A stretch of 64,000 bases of DNA from an uncultured Verrucomicrobia subdivision 3 bacterium (lineage in GTDB: Bacteria > Verrucomicrobiota > Verrucomicrobiia > Limisphaerales > UBA11358). Positions 55,647-63,258 of this stretch are shown here, piece after piece; position 1 is the first letter of the stretch; every line of letters begins with the position of its first letter. The notes below the pieces were generated by a model. That model saw only the letters and a list, made by a program, of their open reading frames with translations. It was not told where the DNA came from and did no database searches. The stretch is from contig CAINLR010000059.1 of the NCBI GenBank assembly GCA_903850425.1, forward strand, positions 1 through 64,000, given 5' to 3'. The translations under genes and the position numbers were made by a program.

Positions 55647-55973
55647 CAACGCCGCTGGTTTGGGAGCCTGCAATTTTGCCGGCGATCCGGCCGGACTTCC
55701 TAGGCGTGAGGTTGCCGGCCACCACCGCGTGTTGATCGGAATTAAAGGCGACGTATTTGCGCCGCAATTTTTGCACAGGAGCGGAAGCAAGCTGCAGGCT
55801 GGTTTTCTTAATGGACGGGCTTTGGCCAATCGGCTCCAGCGATGGAGTTGAACCCAGCCGCTGCGCGGCGGGACGACCGGACATGGTGCGGGGCCGCGCA
55901 TGCCTTCGAAGCGCATTCCAAAGGCGATCCAGCCAAAGGGGAATTGAGCGAACCTCGCCCAAAGGGTTGAAAG
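55647..55973. other. Intergenic stretch before tRNA-Tyr, no gene seen
   Basis: No frame with coding character, terminator or known repeat stands out in these 327 bp. Short GC-rich hairpins (GCCGGCGATCCGGCCGG near 55677) are present. On the minus strand it is downstream of the tRNA and may hold its transcription end. Confidence 0.5.
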
Positions 55974-56059
55974 TGGTGGTAGGTGATGGATTCGAACCAT
56001 CGAAGGCGTAAGCCGACAGATTTACAGTCTGCACCCTTTAGCCACTTGGATAACCTACC
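55974..56059 (-). tRNA. tRNA-Tyr (anticodon GTA)
   Basis: On the minus strand the 86-nt gene starts GGTAGGTTATCCAAGTGGC and ends ACCTACCACCA, with an encoded CCA. The acceptor stem GGTAGGT/ACCTACC pairs perfectly. The anticodon stem-loop CAGACTGTAAATCTG holds the GTA anticodon, and the T arm is GATGGTTCGAATCCATC. A long variable arm is present, as expected for bacterial tRNA-Tyr. Confidence 0.97.
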
Positions 56060-56176
56060 ACGAAAGCGAGGCGCATTAAGCCAGACAGCGACGCGCTTGT
56101 CAATCCACACGCGTTGATAAATGCAAAGGGCGTGTCGCGGCGCTGGACGTGATCCTTGCTAACTCCCGCCGGTTAT

Positions 56177-56250
56177 CATTCCTCTGCCTCAATCGGTGGC
56201 GCGCCCGGTTCCGCCAGACACTTGGCCGAGGCATGGAGGGCAGAGGAATG
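56177..56250. repeat. Palindromic repeat (ATTCCTCTGCC / GGCAGAGGAAT arms)
   Basis: CATTCCTCTGCCTC at the left is inverted as GGCAGAGGAATG at the right, spanning about 74 bp, with GCGCGCC in the middle. It lies between tRNA-Tyr and hisF; no gene was seen in 56060-56330. Confidence 0.75.
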
Positions 56251-56330
56251 GGTTGCAGTTTCACCGCCCTAGGCCTGGGCGTTGAATTCCGACTGAGTTC
56301 GAGTTGGCCAGCGTCTCCGCACGTCGTCGG

Positions 56331-57104
56331 CTACAAGCGCACGGGAATTTGCTGTTGTTTCAAAAACTGCTTTACTTCACCAACCGTGTAGGTGCCAAAG
56401 TGAAAAATGCTTGCGGCGAGGACGGCGTCGGCGCGTCCGGCGAGCAGCACTTCGGCCATGTGTTCGAGGGTGCCCGCGCCGCCGCTCGCCACCACGGGCA
56501 CACCCACGGCTTCGCTCACGCGCCGGGTGATGACGAGATCAAATCCGGCCTTGGTGCCGTCGGCGTCAATGGAGTTGAGCACGATCTCGCCTGCGCCGAG
56601 CGCCACGGCGCGTTTGGCCCATTCGAGGGCGTCCAGGCCGGTATCCTTGCGGCCGCCATGCGAGCACACGCCCCATTTGTCGGGGGCGATTTTCTTGGCG
56701 TCAATCGAGACGACGATGCACTGGCTGCCGAATTTTTCCGCGCCTTCGCGGATGAGTTCAGGCCGGGCGATGGCGCTGGAGTTGATAGAAATTTTATCCG
56801 CACCCGCACGCAGCATGGTGAACATGTCGTCCACGGACTTGATGCCGCCGCCGACGGTGAGCGGCATGAAACATTGATCGGCGGCGCGCTCAATGACTTC
56901 GACCATCGTGCCGCGTCCGTGCGCGGTGGCGGTGATGTCGAAGAACACCATTTCGTCCGCACCCTGCTCGTTGTAGCGGAGCGCGAGTTCCACGGGGTTG
57001 CCGACGTTGCGCAGGCCGCCCGTTTCGGCGACGCCGAACTGGACGCCGCGCGTGACCTGGCCGTCGTGGACGTCGAGACAGGGAATGACACGTTTTGCAA
57101 TCAC
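56331..57104 (-). CDS. hisF: Imidazole glycerol phosphate synthase subunit HisF
   Basis: With a GTG start at 57104 the protein has about 257 residues, right for the family. The (beta/alpha)8 barrel is shown by [74 protein letters not shown] and [18 protein letters not shown]. Catalytic aspartates are the D in CLDV and the D of NSIDADGT. It makes IGP and AICAR with HisH in histidine synthesis. A longer ATG start at 57134 would add ten Arg-rich residues and is not favoured. No other his gene is nearby. Confidence 0.95.
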   Translation of the reverse strand: MIAKRVIPCLDVHDGQVTRGVQFGVAETGGLRNVGNPVELALRYNEQGADEMVFFDITATAHGRGTMVEVIERAADQCFMPLTVGGGIKSVDDMFTMLRAGADKISINSSAIARPELIREGAEKFGSQCIVVSIDAKKIAPDKWGVCSHGGRKDTGLDALEWAKRAVALGAGEIVLNSIDADGTKAGFDLVITRRVSEAVGVPVVASGGAGTLEHMAEVLLAGRADAVLAASIFHFGTYTVGEVKQFLKQQQIPVRL

Positions 57105-57231
57105 GCCATCATTGAAGCGCCAGCGGCGGCGCAACGCAAACGATTAGTCGCGGGCGGGTTTTTCCTTGTGAGCGGCGGGTGGTTGAACAAATATGGTTTG
57201 GCGGTGTCTGCATGAATGACGAGTTACTGAT

Positions 57232-57351
57232 ATGAATTTTCTGAAATCAATTTGGTCCGCAGTGATTACCAAGGTTTTGGCGATGGCCACAGGCGGCGGC
57301 GTGCCCAGAAATGCAATTCCCAGCCACACCGGCAATCTCGGGGCGGAATAA
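57232..57351 (+). CDS. Possible small ORF upstream of the COG3014-like gene
   Basis: A 39-codon frame begins MNFLKSIWSAVITKVLAMAT and ends at TAA 57349-57351, eight bp before the GTG start of the next gene. It is short and has no homology I recognise, but its amphipathic/hydrophobic start and close spacing make a translated leader possible. It may equally be chance. Confidence 0.3.
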   Translation: MNFLKSIWSAVITKVLAMATGGGVPRNAIPSHTGNLGAE

Positions 57352-57358
57352 TCGCGCG

Positions 57359-58756
57359 GTGAATTCCTGGCTTCGGCATCTCCTGCTGGTTGTGGCGGCG
57401 GCGTGGCTCACGACGGGTTGCACGACGTATCAACAAAAGAACCGCATCATCGCGCACTGGCAAGGCGGCGACATCCAAGGCGCGTCCGCCGAGGCGACCA
57501 AGCAGGCGGACCAACAGGCGCGCGGCAAGGACGGTGTCGTCTGGCGGCTCGAACAGGGCGCTACGTTGCGCGCCGGCGGAAAATTCGCCGCGAGCAATGA
57601 CGCGTTCGACCAGGCCCAAGCGGAGATGGAAAAATATGCTCAGGCCGCCAAAGTCAGTTTGAGCAGTGAAGGCCTCGCGTTATTTTCCAACCAGGCGAAT
57701 TTTCCCTACGAAGGCCGCGCTTACGACGGCATCATGCTCAATACCTACAAGGCATTGAACTATCTGGCGCTCGGGGAATTTGACAAGGCGCGCCCGGAAC
57801 TGATTCGCGCCTACCAGCGGCAGCAGGACGCGGTGGCCGACAATCAGAAGCGCATCGCAGCCACGCAGCAAGCGGCCGGCGAAGGCAAGGACGGCGCCGC
57901 CATCAATCGCAGCCTGGAAAATCCGGGCCTCGGCACGGCGCTGACTCCGGTGACGGGGAATCTCGAATCCGTTCGCGGCTATGCCGATTATGTGAATCCA
58001 TTCACGGTTTTTCTCGACGGGCTTTATTTCATGATCGCGGCGGCGGACCATTCGGATTTGGAGCGGGCGCAGAAATCGCTGGAGCGCGCCCGCCAGTTTG
58101 CACCGCAGAATGGCTACCTGAAACGAGACCTCGCGGTCGCGGGCGATTTATTGCACGGGCGCAAACTCGCGCCGACCACCTACGTTATTTTTGAAACCGG
58201 CTGCGCGCCGTTGCGCAGCCAGCTGCGCATTGATGTGCCGATCATTATTTCAAAAGTGTCCTATGTCGGCGCGGCTTTCCCGGTGCTGGTGTTTCAGGAT
58301 GATTTTCTGCCGCAGTTGACGGTGACCAATGCGGCCGGGCGCTTTGACACCGCGCTAGTGGCGAACATGGATGGCGTGGTGGCGCAGGCGTTCAAAAATG
58401 AAATGCCGATGATTATCACGCGCACCCTGGCGGCGACGGTGGCGAAAGCCACGGCGGCTTACGCGGTCAACGAACAGGCGCGGCGGCAGGACGACGTGGT
58501 CGGCTTGCTCGCGCAAATCGGCACCGCCATTTATGAACTGGCGGTGAACATCGCCGACACGCGCACCTGGACGACCTTGCCGAAAGAGTTTCAGTATTGC
58601 CGTTTCCCGACGCCGGCCGACCGGCGAATTGATTTGACCACGCCCACCGGCTTGAAAATATCCCTGACCCTTGATCCCGGCACCATCAATCTCGTGTATG
58701 TTAAATCCGTGAACCGCCGCGGGCCCTTGCTGGTCACCCAATTTCGAGTAAAATAA
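57359..58756 (+). CDS. COG3014-type lipoprotein with helical repeats
   Basis: From GTG 57359 the protein has about 465 residues. It starts with a signal ending WLTTGCTTYQQ, a lipobox-like site with the lipidated Cys at position 21. TPR-like helices follow (e.g. NTYKALNYLALGEFDKARPE, LERARQFAPQNGYLKRDLAV), then a C-terminal beta-rich part (IVYKD-like FETGCAPLRSQLRIDVPIII). It resembles the uncharacterised COG3014 family that is often encoded next to YcfL and LpoB. It should sit in the outer membrane or periplasm. Its stop overlaps the YcfL-like start. Confidence 0.8.
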   Translation: MNSWLRHLLLVVAAAWLTTGCTTYQQKNRIIAHWQGGDIQGASAEATKQADQQARGKDGVVWRLEQGATLRAGGKFAASNDAFDQAQAEMEKYAQAAKVSLSSEGLALFSNQANFPYEGRAYDGIMLNTYKALNYLALGEFDKARPELIRAYQRQQDAVADNQKRIAATQQAAGEGKDGAAINRSLENPGLGTALTPVTGNLESVRGYADYVNPFTVFLDGLYFMIAAADHSDLERAQKSLERARQFAPQNGYLKRDLAVAGDLLHGRKLAPTTYVIFETGCAPLRSQLRIDVPIIISKVSYVGAAFPVLVFQDDFLPQLTVTNAAGRFDTALVANMDGVVAQAFKNEMPMIITRTLAATVAKATAAYAVNEQARRQDDVVGLLAQIGTAIYELAVNIADTRTWTTLPKEFQYCRFPTPADRRIDLTTPTGLKISLTLDPGTINLVYVKSVNRRGPLLVTQFRVK

Positions 58757-59181
58757 TGCTTATGAAAAAAATACTGTTGCTCGGCGGCACCGCCGGCCTG
58801 CTGGCCCTGTGCGGCTGCTACACGCCCACCGTCAACTCCGTTGAAAACACGCCGACCGTGGGCCAGCGCCAGTTCATCACCGACCGCCGGGTGGTGGCGG
58901 ATGCCGACCTGGCCAAATCCGTCGCATTGGTGAAACTCAATACCGCCACCACGCCCGACGATTTGCTCCAGGTGCAAGTGGAACTCCACAATGGCACCTG
59001 GTCCCTGGCGCGGTTCGCGTATCGTTTCGAGTGGTTTGATGCCCAGGGCATGCAGGTGGACAATGTCCTGTCCGCCACCATCGCCAGCCAGATCGAAGGC
59101 GGCGAAGACAAATTCATTTCCGGCATCGCCCCCCATCCCGGCTGCAAAGATTTCCGTGTGAAATTCATCAAAACCAAATAA
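58756..59181 (+). CDS. YcfL-like (DUF1425) lipoprotein
   Basis: The 141-residue protein has a signal with a lipobox-like LLALCGCYTPTVN and a small beta-sandwich domain (VQVELHNGTWSLARFAYRFE, WFDAQGMQVDN). This matches YcfL/DUF1425, neighbours of lpoB in many bacteria. Two in-frame starts exist (58756 and 58762); the first overlaps the upstream stop codon (TAATG). The function is unknown, but the context suggests envelope/peptidoglycan work. Confidence 0.82.
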   Translation: MLMKKILLLGGTAGLLALCGCYTPTVNSVENTPTVGQRQFITDRRVVADADLAKSVALVKLNTATTPDDLLQVQVELHNGTWSLARFAYRFEWFDAQGMQVDNVLSATIASQIEGGEDKFISGIAPHPGCKDFRVKFIKTK

Positions 59182-59199
59182 CTCCATCCCCGATTCACC

Positions 59200-59778
59200 A
59201 TGAAAAAATTAATTCTTCTCCCCGTGCTCGCCCTCGGCACCGTTTTGCTCGGCCTCGGCTGCGGCACCAACGCGCATTATGTCGCCACCGGGGGACGTGA
59301 AAACATTGTCTCGACGGGCGAAATCAACATTCAGGACTACCTCCAGGCCGCCGAAGATTCCACGAAAAGCCTGCTGGCTTCCGGTGCCTTGAACCGCGTG
59401 CCGAATCCGCCCGCCGTCGTCGGCGTCGGTCGCATCATCAACAACACCAGCCAGCAGATTGACACCGACCTGCTCACCAAGAAAATCCGGGTGGCGCTGC
59501 TCCAGAGCGGCAAAGCCATCACCAGCACCACCTATGGACTGGGCGGCCAGGGCGAAGACCCACTCGCCCAACAAATGCAGCAACAGGACAAAACCGCCCA
59601 GCGCATTCCTGACTTTAGTTTGTCCGGCAAAATCATCCAGACCCTGGCCCGGGCCGGTGACACGCACCAAGCCACTTACAGCTTCCAACTCTCGCTGACC
59701 GATCGCCAGGGCCTGGCCGTGTGGGAAGGCGAAAAAGAAATCACCAAGCAAGGCAAGCGCGCGTCGGTTGGTTTCTGA
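59200..59778 (+). CDS. lpoB: LpoB-like penicillin-binding-protein activator
   Basis: The 192-residue lipoprotein has the signal MKKLILLPVLALGTVLLGLG followed by Cys. Its LpoB-type domain shows NPPAVVGVGRIINNTSQQID, TDLLTKKIRVALLQSGKAI, DFSLSGKIIQTLARAG and YSFQLSLTDRQGLAVWEGEK. LpoB activates a class A penicillin-binding protein from the outer membrane. It is 18 bp after the YcfL-like gene, completing the trio. The last residues (KRASVGF) are usual. Confidence 0.88.
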   Translation: MKKLILLPVLALGTVLLGLGCGTNAHYVATGGRENIVSTGEINIQDYLQAAEDSTKSLLASGALNRVPNPPAVVGVGRIINNTSQQIDTDLLTKKIRVALLQSGKAITSTTYGLGGQGEDPLAQQMQQQDKTAQRIPDFSLSGKIIQTLARAGDTHQATYSFQLSLTDRQGLAVWEGEKEITKQGKRASVGF

Positions 59779-59849
59779 TGCCAGCCAGGCGGCCTGCCGG
59801 AAAAAATTTGCTTGGAAAAAAGCGGATTCAACGCAAAGATAAATCGTTC

Positions 59850-60030
59850 TTTGAAACCGGCGGAAAAGTTTCCGCCCCTATCACAGTCAAATGTCTGGGA
59901 ACCCGGTGTGAATCCGGGACGGTTGCGCCACTGTAACGGCTACAAACTCCCAATGCCACCAAGCGAAAGCTCGGGAAGGCGGGAGTGAGGTTTGAAGCCG
60001 AAGTCAGGATACCGGTCTGATTGTGCTCGT
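59850..60030 (+). promoter_or_regulatory. Cobalamin (B12) riboswitch
   Basis: The aptamer core is present in order: GGGAACCCGGTGTGAATCCG (P4-P5 region), then GCGCCACTGTAACGGC, a variable stem-loop (59945-59990), and the B12-box-like AAGCCGAAGTCAGGATACCG near 59996-60015. A terminator with a U tract lies about 100 bp downstream (60120-60160). The switch should turn transcription of the following gene off when B12 is bound. Exact outer-stem ends are approximate. Confidence 0.92.
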
Positions 60031-60119
60031 CGCGGTTGAAGATTTTTCTTCAACCAACTTCTCCGCAAAGAGAAGGATGAGGCCAGCCCGACGAACTGTT
60101 TTCGTCAGGATTCGCTGAA

Positions 60120-60160
60120 TGCCTTCATTCCCCGTTTTGCCGGAGATGAAGGCTTTTTTG
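60120..60160 (+). terminator. Terminator of the B12 riboswitch expression platform
   Basis: GCCTTCAT (60121-60128) pairs with ATGAAGGC (60146-60153), followed by TTTTTTG and TTTTT. It sits between the aptamer and the next gene. Other hairpins lie between (GGTTGAAG/CTTCAACC at 60034-60055; CGACGAA/TTCGTCA near 60090-60107) and may be part of the switching structure. Confidence 0.85.
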
Positions 60161-60165
60161 TTTTT

Positions 60166-60220
60166 CGTCCCCGTCCCCGTCCTCGAAATTATTCGAACGC
60201 GGACGCGGACGCGAACGCGG
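60166..60220. repeat. Low-complexity imperfect inverted repeat (CCGTCC / GGACGCGGACGCG)
   Basis: CGTCCCCGTCCCCGTCCTCG on the left and CGGACGCGGACGCGAACGCG on the right are partly complementary across a short AATTATTCG centre. The element follows the riboswitch terminator and lies ~80 bp ahead of the TTG start of the next gene. It may modulate the leader RNA, but is probably just another palindromic repeat. Confidence 0.55.
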
Positions 60221-60299
60221 AGTCGTTCATTTCTGCGCTGGTCTCTCTACCAACCCGTTCCGTGAATTTTTTTCCCGGAACAGAAATGAAAGATCAGCC

Positions 60300-61289
60300 T
60301 TGAAATCTATCCATTCGCTGGCCGTTGCCAGCCTGTTCGTCCTGTCCCTCACGTCCGTGTCGGCCATGACCCTGACCGAAAATTTCTCCAGCGCCCCGTC
60401 GCTCGACGGCTGGCAGGTTTTCGGCAACCCCAATCTGTTCCAGTGGGATTCGGTGAATCAAAACGTCGCGGTCACCTGGAATTCCACGAACGCCAACAGC
60501 TATTTTTATCATCCGCTGGGCCTGACGCTGACCAGCGCCAGCAACTTCCTGTTCGCGGTGGATTTCACGTTGCAAGACATCGTCATCGGCACCACGCCCG
60601 GCAAGCCACAGAATTTTCAAGTCGCCTTCGGCCTGCTGAATTTCGCCGAGGCCACCGGCAGCGGTTTCCTGATCGGCACCAGCTACGATGCCCCGGACGT
60701 GGTGGAACTGAATTATTTTCCCGACTCCGGCTACGGTGCCACCGTGAGCACGCCGCTGATTTCCAGCGCCAATCACTTTGCCGCCGGCGGCTTCACCTAC
60801 CCGCTCGAACTGGTGCCAGGCGCGCTGTATCACGCGGTGCTGACTTACACCGCCGACAACCAGACGATGCACACAACCCTGGCGAGCAACGGGGTGCCGA
60901 TCGGTCCAATCAAGGATGCCAAACTCAGTGCCACCTTCGGTGATTTCCGCGTGGATACCCTTTCCATCAACTGCTATTCCGACGCCGGCCAGGACACGAA
61001 TGAATACTTTGGCGTGATTGACGCCGGCTCCATCGTCGCGCATGGTTCCGTGCACAAGCTGTTTTTCGCCACCCCGCTGCCCGTGACCAAGATCATCACC
61101 ACCGCGCCCGGCAGCATCCAGTTCATTAGCACGACCAACTGGAATTACGTCCTCGAACGCACGGCGGATTTCCAGGCGTGGACGGGCGTTTCGCCCATGG
61201 TGCCCGGGATGGAAGGGACTTTGAACCTGGCCGACACGAACCCGCCGACGGCCCGGGCATATTACCGCGTCCGCGCCGACCGGCCATGA
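60300..61289 (+). CDS. Secreted beta-sandwich protein under B12-riboswitch control
   Basis: The protein of 329 residues appears to start with TTG at 60300 because a stop lies four codons upstream and the signal peptide ([20 protein letters not shown]) begins there. The mature part resembles a concanavalin/jellyroll-like domain (about 25-230; [20 protein letters not shown]). It ends in the 'W.yvLerta.lq.W......YYRVR' tail of verrucomicrobial secreted proteins ([20 protein letters not shown]). No B12-binding motif is seen. It is the first gene behind the cobalamin riboswitch; its stop overlaps the next start (ATGA). Confidence 0.75.
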   Translation: MKSIHSLAVASLFVLSLTSVSAMTLTENFSSAPSLDGWQVFGNPNLFQWDSVNQNVAVTWNSTNANSYFYHPLGLTLTSASNFLFAVDFTLQDIVIGTTPGKPQNFQVAFGLLNFAEATGSGFLIGTSYDAPDVVELNYFPDSGYGATVSTPLISSANHFAAGGFTYPLELVPGALYHAVLTYTADNQTMHTTLASNGVPIGPIKDAKLSATFGDFRVDTLSINCYSDAGQDTNEYFGVIDAGSIVAHGSVHKLFFATPLPVTKIITTAPGSIQFISTTNWNYVLERTADFQAWTGVSPMVPGMEGTLNLADTNPPTARAYYRVRADRP

Positions 61290-62260
61290 GCCTCCCGCCA
61301 TTTTTCAATCCCACCGTCTGCCCCTTGTGCGGCGCGGCGAACGCGTGCCAGCTCTGTTCGCCCGCCGCCTACAAGGGCCGGTGCTGGTGCGCGGACGTGG
61401 AAATCACCGGCGAACTCCTGGCGCGCGTGCCGGAACCGCTTCGCCACCGCGCCTGTATCTGCCAAAGCTGCGTGCGAAAATTCCAGCTCGACACGAGTTT
61501 TTCCGCGCCGCCGCCGCCGCACGCCACGCGCCGCGCGCCGGCGTTCACGCTGATTGAACTGCTGGTCGTCATCGCCATCATCGGCATTGTATCCGCGATG
61601 CTGCTGCCCGCGCTCGCCCGCGCCAAGGTTGCGGCGCAACGCGCCGATTGCCTGGGCAACCTCCGCCAGCTCGGCCTGGCCACGCAGCTCTACTGGGACG
61701 ACAACGCCGGGAAATCCTTTCGCTACAACCTCGGCCCGACCAACAACGGCACGCTGTATTGGTTTGGTTGGATTGACGACACCCAACCCGAAGGCCTGCG
61801 ACCCTTTGATTTATCCACGGGCGTTTTGCATCCGTATCTGCACGGCAGCGACGTCCGGCTTTGCGCCTCACCCGCGTGGCGCTCGGCGCAATTCAAGCTC
61901 AAGGGCACCGGCGCCATTTTCAGCTACGGCTGCAACGCGTATGTTTTTGGCGGGCCGGGCCACGCGCCGGTGCCGGCTGCCAAAATTTCCCGGCCGAGCG
62001 ACACCGCGCTGCTGGCGGATACCGCGCAGGTCAACACCTTTCAGGCACCCGCCTCGGTTAGCAATCCGATGTTTGAGGAATGGTATTACTTCGATTACAG
62101 CCCGCTGGCGAACGTCCATTTCCGCCACGCGCTAAAAGCGAATGTGGCCTTTGCCGACGGCCATGTGGATTTGGAGAAACCGGTCGCCGGCTCGCTCGAT
62201 CTGCGGCTGCCCGCGCAAAGCATCGGCCGGCTGCGGACCGAAATCCTGTCCGTTCCGTAA
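61286..62260 (+). CDS. Cysteine-rich CWC domain fused to prepilin-like protein
   Basis: This 324-residue protein has an N-terminal cysteine-rich CWC-like domain (about 10-66): [40 protein letters not shown] and [10 protein letters not shown]. After a Pro-rich linker it has a prepilin segment [20 protein letters not shown] (cleavage expected between A86 and F87, Glu at +5). A verrucomicrobial pseudopilin body ends with [20 protein letters not shown] (H-X9-DG-like). Prepilin peptidase would free an ~86-residue CWC leader, far longer than the usual 6-25. It is co-translated with the secreted gene upstream (4-bp overlap) and thus under the same B12 riboswitch. The function is unknown. Confidence 0.82.
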   Translation: MSLPPFFNPTVCPLCGAANACQLCSPAAYKGRCWCADVEITGELLARVPEPLRHRACICQSCVRKFQLDTSFSAPPPPHATRRAPAFTLIELLVVIAIIGIVSAMLLPALARAKVAAQRADCLGNLRQLGLATQLYWDDNAGKSFRYNLGPTNNGTLYWFGWIDDTQPEGLRPFDLSTGVLHPYLHGSDVRLCASPAWRSAQFKLKGTGAIFSYGCNAYVFGGPGHAPVPAAKISRPSDTALLADTAQVNTFQAPASVSNPMFEEWYYFDYSPLANVHFRHALKANVAFADGHVDLEKPVAGSLDLRLPAQSIGRLRTEILSVP

Positions 62261-62340
62261 AACCGGCGGGGGGCTGGCGGAACCTGATTTCTTAATTTCA
62301 GTCTCGTTACCCCGCCGCCGGCGAATTAAATTAAGCCCGG

Positions 62341-63258
62341 ATGATTTTTCGCGCGCGCCAATTTGAATTCCGTTTTCCACGGCCGGCGCTGGTCATGGGC
62401 GTTGTCAACATCACGCCGGATTCTTTTTCGGACGGCGGGAAATTTCTGGAGGCGGATGCCGCCGTGGCGCACGCGCTGGAACTCGTGGCCCAAGGTTCGG
62501 AAATCCTGGACATCGGCGGCGAATCCACGCGGCCAAACGCCGAGCCGGTCAGTGAAGGGGAAGAACTGCGCCGGGTCATTCCGGTCATCACCAAGCTGGC
62601 AGAAATTCTCAGTCCCGCCGACCCGCACGTCAGCCCGGCCCGGCTTCCCGTGCTGCTTTCGATTGACACGATGAAGCCCGCCGTCGCGCGGGCCGCTTTG
62701 CAGGCGGGCGCGAGCATCGTCAATGATGTCGCGGCCCATCGCACCGACGATGCGATGTGGAAAATTGTCGCCGAATTCCACGCGGGCTACGTCTGCATGC
62801 ACGCACCAGGTAGTGGGACAGGCAGCTTGCCGGTCGAGTTGCACCCTCCAACTGGACCGGCTGGAAACCTGTCCCACGATAAAAACATCGTCCGCGAAGT
62901 CCGTGAGTTTTTTTTGGAACGACTGGATAAATTAAACGCGTGCGGCATCGCCTCCGACCAGATTGTGTTCGACCCGGGCATCGGCTTCGGCAAGACGCTG
63001 GAACAGAATTTGTCATTGCTCGCGGGCCTGCGGAGTTTTACAAATTTACCGCGGCCGTTGCTGCTGGGGGTCTCGCGGAAATCGTTCCTCGGAAAAATAT
63101 CCGGCGCGGCCGTGGGAAATCGGTTGCCCGCGTCGCTCGCTTGCGCGACTCTGGCGGTGGCCGCCGGCACCCGGATTATCCGCACCCACGACGGGGCAGA
63201 AACTTGGCAAGCCGTGCGGATGGCGGAAGCGATTTTACAACATGCGCATGTGGACTGA
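62341..63258 (+). CDS. folP: Dihydropteroate synthase
   Basis: The 305-residue TIM-barrel enzyme has the family motifs: VMGVVNITPDSFSDGGKFLE, DIGGESTRPNAEPVSEGEEL, SIDTMKPAVARAALQAGASI, NDVAAHRTDD, VFDPGIGFGKTLEQNLSLLA and LLGVSRKSFLGKI with a final IIRTHD. It joins pABA to the pterin pyrophosphate in folate synthesis. At about residues 157-180 the conserved 'MH..G.P..M' loop is replaced by a segment from an in-frame REPIN (62810-62880). This may affect the loop's function, yet the remaining active-site motifs look intact. Confidence 0.95.
   Translation: MIFRARQFEFRFPRPALVMGVVNITPDSFSDGGKFLEADAAVAHALELVAQGSEILDIGGESTRPNAEPVSEGEELRRVIPVITKLAEILSPADPHVSPARLPVLLSIDTMKPAVARAALQAGASIVNDVAAHRTDDAMWKIVAEFHAGYVCMHAPGSGTGSLPVELHPPTGPAGNLSHDKNIVREVREFFLERLDKLNACGIASDQIVFDPGIGFGKTLEQNLSLLAGLRSFTNLPRPLLLGVSRKSFLGKISGAAVGNRLPASLACATLAVAAGTRIIRTHDGAETWQAVRMAEAILQHAHVD
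62810..62880. repeat. REPIN-like palindrome inserted in frame in folP
   Basis: The left unit is GTAGTGGGACAGGCAGCTTG and the right unit on the opposite strand is ATCGTGGGACAGGTTTCCAG, inverted copies of the 31150 and 44876 family. The left outer end is intact GTAG; the right end has changed to ATCG. It encodes about 23 residues (GSGTGSLPVELHPPTGPAGN) in place of the usual loop of dihydropteroate synthase. Confidence 0.85.

Noticed and set aside
60286-60303. A five-codon mini-ORF (MKDQP) overlapping the TTG start of the B12-controlled gene
   Set aside because: It could be a translational coupling leader, but it is too short to support; the arrangement may be chance.
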